Source of the DNA: CAYZYO01 sp964482585
Lineage (GTDB): Bacteria > Bacillota > Syntrophomonadia > Syntrophomonadales > Syntrophomonadaceae
Length of the DNA: 7,936 nucleotides
Direction of reading: 5' to 3'
Assembly: GCA_964482585.1 (NCBI GenBank)
Contig: CAYZYO010000101.1
Coordinates: 1-7,936, forward strand
Numbering within the stretch: position 1 is the stretch's first letter; each line of letters begins with the position of its first letter. The translations under genes and the position numbers were made by a program. A model generated the notes under the pieces. The model did not search any database. It was not told the DNA's origin and worked only from the letters and a program-made list of their open reading frames with translations. This document shows positions 1 to 6,700 of this stretch, piece by piece.

Positions 1-20
1 GAACCGTCCCCTGTCGCATC
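1..20. repeat. Extragenic GAACCGTCCCC-type repeat fragment
   Basis: The window opens with GAACCGTCCCCTGTCGCATC. From memory, the reverse-complement core GGGGACGGTTC recurs between genes in many Clostridia and related Firmicutes, often near IS200-like (Y1-type) transposases. Only one arm is visible because the window begins here, so the element type and its full extent cannot be determined. Confidence 0.4.
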
Positions 21-68
21 CTGCCTAAAAAATTTTCTTCGTGGTGTAAGAACCTTGTCAACAACCCG

Positions 69-74
69 TATAAT
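69..74 (+). promoter_or_regulatory. Isolated TATAAT (-10-like) box upstream of the amidase gene
   Basis: A perfect TATAAT lies 123 bases before the amidase start. Nothing resembling TTGACA is found 16-18 bases upstream of it; TTGTCA at 55-60 is only 8 bases away, which is too close. It may be a weak or activator-dependent promoter, or chance in AT-rich DNA. Confidence 0.22.
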
Positions 75-133
75 ATAAAGAAACTTGGTAAATTTTCCAC
101 CAAAGTATTAAAGGACTAAAATAGGAAAATGTC

Positions 134-155
134 GAACTAAACAGATCATTAGTTC
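134..155 (+). promoter_or_regulatory. Small dyad in the amidase leader
   Basis: GAACTAA (134-140) is followed after 8 bases by its exact reverse complement TTAGTTC (149-155). It lies 41 bases before the amidase start codon. It could be an operator or a 5'UTR hairpin. There is no T-run after it, so it is not an intrinsic terminator. A 7-bp dyad in AT-rich DNA may also be chance. Confidence 0.25.
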
Positions 156-196
156 CTACATTTAGCATTTAAAAAATTGTTATATGTATTGGTTGT

Positions 197-2557
197 ATGT
201 TCAAAAATCAAAAAATACTATTAATAAGTATACTCACAGCGGTTATCACTTTAGCAATGGTACTGCCGGTATGGGCCGATACCGGGAAGGTAACCGGAAG
301 TATAGTGAATGTTAGATCAGGGCCGGGTACAGATTATGCTGTTGCCGGTACTTTATACAGCGATTCCGAGGTTGATATTCTAGAGAGTTCTGGTGAGTGG
401 TCTAAGATTCAATATAAACAGTTAACTGGCTGGGTATTTAATGATCTGCTTGATATAGAAAGAACCGAAATTTATCTTGAAGTGATAAAAGACCTGGTTA
501 ACCTGCGCTCAGGCCCGGACACATCCTATTCCCTGGTGGGTCAGGTAAAAAGAGGGGACTTGCTAGACCTGGTAAATGTACAGGGCGAATGGTACCGGGT
601 AAAGACCCAGCAGGGGACGCTGTGTTATGTACATTCATCTTTGGTGGCAGATAAGAATAAACCGGTGGAAACATTTAACCCGGTAACACCGCCTCCGCCA
701 CCAGCTAGGGTTTCAACTTCTCCTAGGGTTTTCCTGGATCAAAAGCAGCTTACTTTTGATGTTGAACCAATAATTGAAAACGGCCGTACCCTGGCCCCGC
801 TAAGGGCAATTTTTGAAGCCATGGGCGCAGTTGTGGAATGGGATAACCTTACCCGTACGGTAACCGCCCGAAAAGGCAATACTACTGTAATTCTAGCTAT
901 AGGTTCCACTACCCCCACGATAAATGGGAAGGTCTATAAACTGGATGTACCGGCTAGAATAGTAAATGACCGCACATTAGCCCCCCTGCGTTTTGTAGCG
1001 GAAGCATTCGGCGGGCAGGTGGATTGGGATGGGACAACCCGCACCATAAACATTACCACCAGTGACAACAGCAATGAACCCGGGGAAACTAAGGTTAACC
1101 AGGTAATTGTAAAAGAAGAAGCAGTAAACCTGCGCGGAGGTCCGTCGACTGCCTATGACCGAATAGATCTGGCACGTTCAGGCGAGAAGTTAAATGTTGT
1201 TGCTGAAAAAGACGGTTGGTACCAGGTGAGCAGAGGGGGAAGTTTAGCCTGGGTAGCCGGGTGGGTAGTGGATATTGACCAGGAAGAACCAGTAGTTATT
1301 CCACCAGTGGAGGAGCCGCCTCAGGAAGAAGAGCCTCAACCCCCGGCAGTATCATTTGATAGGGCTATTCAGATTTTTTGTGACATAAATAAAAAAGGTA
1401 TTGAAATTGTATTTGATGGGGGAACAGCCCTTAACCCCAGTATCACGGAAGACAAGGAAATAATTACCTACGAATTCCAGAATAAGCAAATAATTGGATC
1501 TGATTATATAAAGAAATCAGTTGGGGGCGGGAATCTTATAATCAGGGGCGAAAACAAAGGCAGCAATGCCGTAATAGAAGTAGAACTGCCATTAGAGCTT
1601 GATTATATTACTACCAGTCAAAATGAGGGTAAAAAAGAAGTGCTTTTTATCCCTAACTGCATAACGGGAGTAGGAAGGAAGGTTGTTGGAGAAACGGGAG
1701 AAATTGTTTTGATAAAGACATTAATTCCCTGCGAGTACAGCTACAGCCTCAAAGATGATATACTTGAAGTCGAACTGGAATCAATCTCGATGGGCAGTGC
1801 CCGTGAAGAATATGACTACGTTATTAGTAGATTACTCAAGAAAATGACAGTCAGCCAGGATGATGAAGCTGAGGAACCGGTTACTACCCTGGCAATAGAG
1901 AGCAAAAGCCCTTATAAACACGCCCTGGCAACAGATGGAAACGATCTATTAAATATAATTCTCACACTCAAGCCTAAGACTAAGCCTGGTGATAGGATAG
2001 TAGTAATTGACCCGGGACACGGGGGGGCAGAATCTGGTGCGATTAGAGAAAACCTTAAGGAAAAAGATATTAATTTAGATGTAGCCTTAATGGTAGGAAA
2101 CATACTTGAAAAGGAAAAAGACATCCGGGTTGAATATACCCGCATCGCAGATACCACCGTAGGGCTTGAAGAAAGAGCGAGAATAGCCAATAATCTTGAT
2201 GCAGCAATATTTGTGTCGATACATGCTAATGCGGTAATTTCTACTACTCCATCCGGCACCGAGACTTTCTTTTACGCGCCCCTGGATATCCCTCACCTTT
2301 GTGAACAGCGAGCCCTGAGGGAGGAACTGGCAGAAGCCCTGCAAGAAGAGCTTTTAAAAAATCTTAGAAGGATTGATAGAGGGGTAAAAGAAAAGAATTT
2401 ATCAGTATTAAGAAATACCCGGATGCCTTCAGCATTAGTAGAAATTGCATTTATGAGCAATCCAGCGGAACTCCAGCTGTTAAAGCAGCATTCTTTTAAA
2501 GAGTTGGCGGCGCAAGCGATTGCTGACGGAATAATTGAATACTTAGAAAATCAATAG
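197..2557 (+). CDS. Secreted N-acetylmuramoyl-L-alanine amidase (SH3b x3, CuAO-N-like, AMIN-like, Amidase_3)
   Basis: This 786-residue exported enzyme is expected to cleave the amide bond between N-acetylmuramic acid and L-alanine in peptidoglycan outside the membrane. Residues 1-28 are a signal peptide ending in VWA-D. Bacterial SH3 domains lie at about 30-88, 92-151 and 301-360, each with a VNxRxGPxT motif. Residues 178-288 are a copper-amine-oxidase N-terminal-like domain made of two half-repeats (NGRTLAPLR and NDRTLAPLR). Pro/Glu-rich linkers lie at 163-170 and 363-383. Residues about 385-550 look AMIN-like (beta-rich); this is the least certain domain. Residues 600-784 are a zinc-dependent Amidase_3 domain with DPGHGG (H608), E622 and SIHAN (H676) as metal ligands and E749 in VEIAFMSN as the catalytic glutamate. 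All are present, so it should be active. The ATG at 197 is chosen because the signal peptide starts there, although no good Shine-Dalgarno precedes it. A terminator follows, so it is probably monocistronic. CwlD or CwlC are related by catalytic domain only. Confidence 0.93.
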   Translation: MFKNQKILLISILTAVITLAMVLPVWADTGKVTGSIVNVRSGPGTDYAVAGTLYSDSEVDILESSGEWSKIQYKQLTGWVFNDLLDIERTEIYLEVIKDLVNLRSGPDTSYSLVGQVKRGDLLDLVNVQGEWYRVKTQQGTLCYVHSSLVADKNKPVETFNPVTPPPPPARVSTSPRVFLDQKQLTFDVEPIIENGRTLAPLRAIFEAMGAVVEWDNLTRTVTARKGNTTVILAIGSTTPTINGKVYKLDVPARIVNDRTLAPLRFVAEAFGGQVDWDGTTRTINITTSDNSNEPGETKVNQVIVKEEAVNLRGGPSTAYDRIDLARSGEKLNVVAEKDGWYQVSRGGSLAWVAGWVVDIDQEEPVVIPPVEEPPQEEEPQPPAVSFDRAIQIFCDINKKGIEIVFDGGTALNPSITEDKEIITYEFQNKQIIGSDYIKKSVGGGNLIIRGENKGSNAVIEVELPLELDYITTSQNEGKKEVLFIPNCITGVGRKVVGETGEIVLIKTLIPCEYSYSLKDDILEVELESISMGSAREEYDYVISRLLKKMTVSQDDEAEEPVTTLAIESKSPYKHALATDGNDLLNIILTLKPKTKPGDRIVVIDPGHGGAESGAIRENLKEKDINLDVALMVGNILEKEKDIRVEYTRIADTTVGLEERARIANNLDAAIFVSIHANAVISTTPSGTETFFYAPLDIPHLCEQRALREELAEALQEELLKNLRRIDRGVKEKNLSVLRNTRMPSALVEIAFMSNPAELQLLKQHSFKELAAQAIADGIIEYLENQ

Positions 2558-2581
2558 CTAAGACAAAAGTTAGATATATCT

Positions 2582-2608
2582 GCGGGAAACTATCCCGCTT
2601 TTCTTTTT
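2582..2608 (+). terminator. Intrinsic terminator of the amidase gene
   Basis: GCGGGA (2582-2587) pairs with TCCCGC (2593-2598) across a 5-base loop and is followed directly by the T-rich run TTTTCTTTTT. It starts 24 bases after the amidase stop codon and should end that transcript. Confidence 0.9.
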
Positions 2609-2673
2609 AGGGTTAATCCGGTAGTTGCAACTTTTTAATTAACCCCCCATGCCCGGGGAACCCACCAATGAAA

Positions 2674-2708
2674 ATTAACCACGGATGAACACGGATTAAC
2701 ACAGATTT
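2674..2708 (+). repeat. Short 10-bp-step repeat, copy 1
   Basis: After ATTAA come the three 10-base steps CCACGGATGA, ACACGGATTA and ACACAGATTT. This copy is close to the consensus of the eight found in the window. Confidence 0.85.
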
Positions 2709-2715
2709 TATTGTT

Positions 2716-2743
2716 TTGACAAGTATTTAAACCGATTTATAAT
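2716..2743 (+). promoter_or_regulatory. Consensus sigma-A-like promoter inside long repeat copy 1
   Basis: TTGACA (2716-2721) and TATAAT (2738-2743) match both consensus hexamers exactly, with a 16-base spacer. A transcript would begin near 2750 and read rightward through the GTAGAGGCGACT block. No coding sequence lies close downstream. The corresponding site is kept in copy 3, which argues against chance. Confidence 0.55.
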
Positions 2744-2817
2744 ATTTTACCTTTAAGTCTGCAGTTAATCCCTAATTCTTATATTGTACCGTAGAGGCGA
2801 CTGGGTTAAGCATTTAT

Positions 2818-2982
2818 TTTTGTATTAATTACGGATGCCCGGAGGACAAAACCATCGATGAGAATTAACCACAGATGAACACAGATTTAACACGGATATT
2901 TTTTTAAGGTTTGAGGATCTTGCATAATAACTTTTTGTCTGTTATTAGCACGATTACACCTGTAGAGGCGATTTGAGTCTCC
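2818..2982 (+). repeat. Long dispersed repeat unit, copy 2 (diverged)
   Basis: The order of parts follows copy 1: a TTAATTACGGATGCCCGGAG leader, a CCAtCgATGAgAATTAACC junction, the short repeat at 2864-2900, a segment with CATAAT (2923-2928) where copy 1 has TATAAT, and GTAGAGGCGA ending in GGCGATTTGAGTCTCC (2967-2982). That last segment is a degenerate form of the palindrome in copy 3 and can still form an imperfect stem with one mismatch and one G-T pair. No -35 box is recognisable. Confidence 0.55.
2864..2900 (+). repeat. Short 10-bp-step repeat, copy 2
   Basis: After ATTAA come CCACAGATGA, ACACAGATTTA (one extra base) and ACACGGATAT. The same step pattern as the other copies, with one slipped base. 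Confidence 0.8.
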
Positions 2983-3330
2983 ACAAAATGCTGTTATTAT
3001 CTGGTTAGCAGGGGACTAAAGTCTTTTCTACAATAGAATACAAAGATAAGATATTTTGTAATAAAATGTAATTATTATGTAATGACGTAGTTTTCAGCAG
3101 TGTTTGTGTCCTCTCAGAGATGAGGGTTTAATTTTGGAATAAGCCAAACTCAATATAGAAAAAAACGGATCTGCTGATAAAGTTTGTTGACCTTAGAAAA
3201 AATTTACTGAAGGAAAACTGTAAGATGTTGGCGAATAGCGCGTAGTAAATAAAAAATAGGCAGAAAAAGGCGTTAATGTGTTTTTTGCAGATGGTATTAT
3301 TCCTTGATTTATAAAAAAGATTTTAGATAC
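2983..3330. other. Gene-free AT-rich stretch between repeat units
   Basis: No gene is visible here. Potential start codons with upstream purines, such as the ATG at 3224, open frames of only six or seven codons. GGGGACTAAAGTC at 3011-3023 resembles half of the GGCGACT palindrome found elsewhere in this intergenic region. CCTC (3110-3113) and GAGG (3122-3125) could form a very short stem. The stretch may be decayed DNA or untranslated leader; nothing supports a specific function. Confidence 0.35.
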
Positions 3331-3370
3331 AAGATGAACATAGATTTGGCACAGATTTACGCAGATATTT
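3331..3370 (+). repeat. Short 10-bp-step repeat, copy 3 (degenerate)
   Basis: AAGATGA, ACATAGATTT, GGCACAGATTT and ACGCAGATATTT follow the same stepping of GAT cores every 10-11 bases, but the ATTAACC start is missing and several bases differ from the consensus. Confidence 0.6.
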
Positions 3371-3380
3371 TGTTATTGTT

Positions 3381-3408
3381 TTTACAAGTATCTAAACCAT
3401 TTTATAAT
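3381..3408 (+). promoter_or_regulatory. Sigma-A-like promoter inside long repeat copy 3, possible protease promoter
   Basis: TTTACA (3381-3386) and TATAAT (3403-3408) are separated by 16 bases, the same arrangement as at 2716-2743, with one change in the -35 box. No better promoter was found between here and the protease start at 3727. If it drives that gene, the leader would be about 310 bases long and would contain the large hairpin at 3465-3540. Confidence 0.5.
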
Positions 3409-3464
3409 AGTTTACCTTTAACTCTGCAGTTAATCCCTAATCCTTATATTGTACCGTATCTTAT

Positions 3465-3540
3465 ACCGTAGAGGCGACTTCAGTCGCCGACCAGCTGCAA
3501 ATCAAGGTGTCAGAGCGGCGACTGAAGTCGCCTCTACGGT
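3465..3540. repeat. Perfect 25-bp inverted repeat with self-palindromic arms
   Basis: The arm at 3465-3489 (starting ACCGTAGAGG) is the exact reverse complement of the arm at 3516-3540 (ending CCTCTACGGT), with a 26-base loop. Each arm also contains its own palindrome (GGCGACT-TC-AGTCGCC and its reverse complement), so the DNA or RNA can form either one long stem or two small hairpins. It is markedly more GC-rich than its surroundings. No T-run follows on the plus strand (TTGTATCC), so it is not a classical terminator. Confidence 0.9.
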
Positions 3541-3570
3541 TGTATCCGGTTGCTGAAATTATCAAAATAA

Positions 3571-3597
3571 AAAAATCTGTGTTAATCCGTGGCTAAT
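3571..3597 (-). repeat. Short 10-bp-step repeat, copy 4 (inverted)
   Basis: Read on the minus strand this is ATTAG, then CCACGGATTA, then ACACAGATTT, that is, two full steps of the same repeat in reverse orientation. With copy 3 it encloses the large inverted repeat, giving a nested inverted arrangement. Confidence 0.8.
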
Positions 3598-3638
3598 ACG
3601 AAAATAAACTCCAAATGCAATCACCTTACTGAAAACAT

Positions 3639-3652
3639 TGGTTAATTAACCA
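3639..3652. repeat. 14-bp perfect palindrome TGGTTAATTAACCA
   Basis: The palindrome lies 75 bases before the protease start. Its half TTAATTAACC is also the leading edge of several short-repeat copies (near 2637, and at 7877-7886 on the minus strand), so it may be a remnant of two repeat ends facing each other. It could alternatively be an operator. No functional evidence is visible. Confidence 0.4.
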
Positions 3653-3726
3653 TTTATTTTCACCGGTGGTTGTGTCCTGCGGACATAAGGGGTTAATAAA
3701 AAAGACCTTAAGGGGCTTAATTAAAA

Positions 3727-6700
3727 ATGAATACAATACATAAGAAATGGCGGCAGGTTATTATATCGCTGCTTTTGGTATTCCTTGTGCTGTTTTTCTA
3801 TGCACCATGTTTAGGATCTACAGTGATCCCTTTAAATGACCGGGCATCGGATATTATAGCCACCAGTCCATTAACCGGCTGGGATTTATTAATTCCTGAG
3901 GGGCTGGATGGTAAAGGGCAGATCGTAGGTATTGCTGATAGTGGTCTGGATAAAGGCAGTGTTAGCGATATTCATCCCGATCTGGAGAGTGAACCGGGGA
4001 AAATGCCTAAAATTGTCATGTTAAAACCGTATACTGATCGTATAATCCCTGATGACCCGGATGGACATGGAACCCATATGGCGGCTACCATTGTTGGCAG
4101 TGGAAGTGCGTCTAACGGTCAGTACCAGGGAATTGCACCAGGAGCCAGCCTGTATTTTCAGGCACTGTTAGACAGCAATGGAAAACTAAAAATACCTGAA
4201 AATCTAAATACATTATTCTTTCCAGCTTATGATGCCGGGATCAGGATCCATGTAAATGGTTGGGGGACTATAAATAATACCTATGGGAAGACATCTGCAC
4301 AGGTAGATAAGTTTGTTTTTTCCCATCCTGACTTCCTGCCCATATTCGGGGCCGGAAACAGCGGCCCGGGCAAGGGCTCATTGACATCTGAGGCTAACAG
4401 CAAAAATGCCCTGGTCGTAGGGTCAAGCCAGATACCGCGCCCGGCTTTCAGCATGGAAGCCCGGTATGCCGACCAGGTTGCGGATTCCTCCAGCCGGGGG
4501 CCGACAGCGGATGGCCGTATTAAGCCGGAACTGATGGCACCAGGATCAGCAGTAATATCTGCCTGCTCCAGTTTAATCACCGGCAATTTTAAGGCCAATG
4601 AAAAGTATACCCGTATGGGGGGGACCAGTATGGCAGCAGCAGTTACCGGAGGGGCTGTTGCAGTGGTAAAAGAATACCTGAACCAAAAAATGGAGATGAA
4701 AAATCCCGCTTCAGCTTTAATCAAGGCCCTGCTTATAAATGGTGCCCGACCTTTTGCAGGAGGGCCCTCTGAAAAAGGCTTCGGGATCCTTGACACGGCT
4801 GGTACCATACTTGCACTGGAAGAATCCTCTTTTATCATGGTCGATAATGAGACTATTAAAGATAAAGATATTTTGGAATACAAGATAAATATACCAGATA
4901 CCCGGGGAGCATTTAAGGCTACCCTGGTGTGGACAGATCCGCCGGCAGAATCCGGAACCGGGAATGCCTTGATAAATAATCTAGACCTTACAGTAAGAGA
5001 TCCTGGCGGGAATTTAATTCACGGCAATGATTTTAATAACCAGGAAACACCAGACAGCAAGAATAATACTGAACAGGTATATATTGAGAATCCGCAAAAA
5101 GGAGAATACCTAATCAGAGTAGAAGCAGCTGAGATCGATGAAAAATATGGTGAGCAGATGTTTTCTCTGGTATATGGACAGACTCTACAGCAATCTGCTA
5201 TAACCGCGATTAGCAATGAAAAAATAACCCTTGAAAGCGGAATCCAGTTAGACGGGAATAAATTGAATATAAAAGGAGTAATAGATGGATTAAAATCTTC
5301 ATCCTTTAAAGAACTGGTAGTAGGAAATGTAGTATACCTGGGTGCTGAATCGGGTTACTGTTTCGGCAGGACCTGGGAAACAGGAGGGGTTCAGCTTCTC
5401 CCCACAGGCGAGGGAAACCTGGTAGTAGAGATAAATCCCCGGGTGAGAGAAGGTGGTTATTATCTCGACAGCGGTATTATAGATGAGAGCAGTGATATTA
5501 TAGTGAACCGGGAACCATTATCCAGTTTCTATAATTTCCCTGCCGGCAGCCAGATTAAAGCCGCAGTTAATCCGGTCTTGCAAAATCTCTGGCAGGTTAG
5601 TGCATTATATGACGAAGTAACCGGATATATAGCAGATGTTGACCAGGAAGAACAGACCTTAACCCTGTTAAAAGATAAAAACCAATACCGCCTGGCACCA
5701 TGGGCAATAGGAAGTTATACCAACTACCTGGTAGACAGCTCTGCCGAAGAAGCTCCTTTCGGATATGGGGAGAGTGCTGATTTTAGCAAGCTTCGGCCGG
5801 GGATGAAGATTTCTTTGTTCTTATCACCAGGTACCCAGGTAATTCATTATCTAAAAGTAGAAAGGCAGCTGGTTTCCGGTAGGGTTAAAAGCATTGATTC
5901 AGCAGGTGGAGAACTCCTGCTGGATACCGGCAAAACATACCACATCTATCCGGGAACAGGTATATATAAAGATTTTAACGAAACTTCCCTGGAGGCTATT
6001 ATGCCTGGTGACAGGGTAACCGGGCTTCTTTTACCGGATAGCAGTGAGCTCCTGGATTTGAATGCGTACAGCCAGGTGAATTATGGGAGGATAATATATT
6101 TCAATGAAAAACAAAAAACCCTTTACCTTATTGATAACAATAATAGATTTCGGATACTTACATTAAGTAGTGATGCAGAGGCTTATCGCTGGGGGACTCT
6201 GGTTGAAACCGGGTCCGTTGAAATAGCGAAATGGGCCAGGGTGATTTGTAATCCCGTAAATGAAGAAGTAACACGTATTGATATTGCCGAAATAGATGAA
6301 GAAACCAGTAAAAAATTCTTGTATTTTGATACTAATAATCGGTCAATAAGAATGACTGATGGGACCTCTTATCAATATCACCCGGCTACTCTGGTAACCA
6401 GGGATGGATATATGATATATCCGGAAGATTTAATTCCCGGGGATCAGGTTACCATAACCGTTTTATCTGCTGGGGGCAGGCATAATACTTTCCTGGCAGC
6501 GGTAAAGGCAGAGCTCCAAAAAGATGTGCAAAAACCTCATTTAACCGTATCGGTTTATGATTTCAACGGGGTTTTAATAGTCAAGGGATATACAACTGCA
6601 GACCGGATATCTTTATACCGGGAGGATGAACAGAGACAGGTAATAATTCCAGATGAAGGCGGAAATTTCAGCCGGATGTATAAAAAGCTGGAAGACGAAC

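Larger units (their letters stand above)
2632..2802 (+). repeat. Long dispersed repeat unit, copy 1
   Basis: This is the first of three diverged copies of one unit. In order it holds an AATTAACC/ATGCCCGG leader (2637-2660), the 10-bp-step short repeat (2674-2708), a promoter-like segment (2716-2743), a CTGCAGTTAATCCCTAAT block starting at 2759, and GTACCGTAGAGGCGACT ending at 2802. The palindrome that completes this 3' end in copy 3 is cut off after its left half. The best-conserved stretch against copy 3 runs from about 2711 to 2802. Confidence 0.75.
3331..3489 (+). repeat. Long dispersed repeat unit, copy 3
   Basis: This is the third copy. A degenerate short repeat (3331-3370) is followed by a promoter-like segment (3381-3408), CTGCAGTTAATCCCTAAT starting at 3424, TTATATTGTACCGTA, and the GTAGAGGCGACTTCAGTCGCC palindrome. 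Compared with copy 1, the GTACCGTA joint is partly duplicated (GTACCGTATCTTATACCGTA). The unit runs directly into the large inverted repeat at 3465-3540. Confidence 0.7.

Noticed and set aside
85..103. TTGGT/ACCAA stem upstream of the amidase
   Set aside because: Only five pairs in AT-rich DNA with no adjoining signal; not distinguishable from chance.
1912..2344. Antisense open frames inside the amidase catalytic domain
   Set aside because: They lie opposite strongly conserved Amidase_3 motifs, lack ribosome binding sites and resemble no family; they are by-products of the coding strand.
3224..3244. Tiny frame at ATG 3224 preceded by AAGGAAAAC, considered as a leader peptide
   Set aside because: Only six codons before TAG, with no attenuator structure or regulated gene immediately downstream.
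3465..3540. Large hairpin as a transcription terminator
   Set aside because: No T-run follows on the plus strand, and on the minus strand the downstream bases (TATAAGATACGG) are not T-rich either.
3408..3726. Possible riboswitch in the long leader of the protease gene
   Set aside because: The large inverted repeat explains the visible structure. No recognisable conserved core of a known riboswitch class (SAM, TPP, cobalamin, glycine, c-di-GMP) was seen, and the gene has no metabolic link to one.
3808..3814. Cys28 of the protease as a lipoprotein modification site
   Set aside because: The preceding residues YAP do not fit the lipobox, and SLH modules already provide surface anchoring.
4281..5216. 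Antisense open frames inside the protease gene
   Set aside because: They overlap the S8 core and barrel coding sequence, and their low-complexity Ser/Ala/Pro-rich translations look like reverse-frame noise.
5635..5655. Shared DQEE-coding stretch in the protease and the amidase (near 1274), considered as a recombination trace
   Set aside because: The match is short (about 14 bases), falls in unrelated domain contexts and does not extend on either side; chance is enough.
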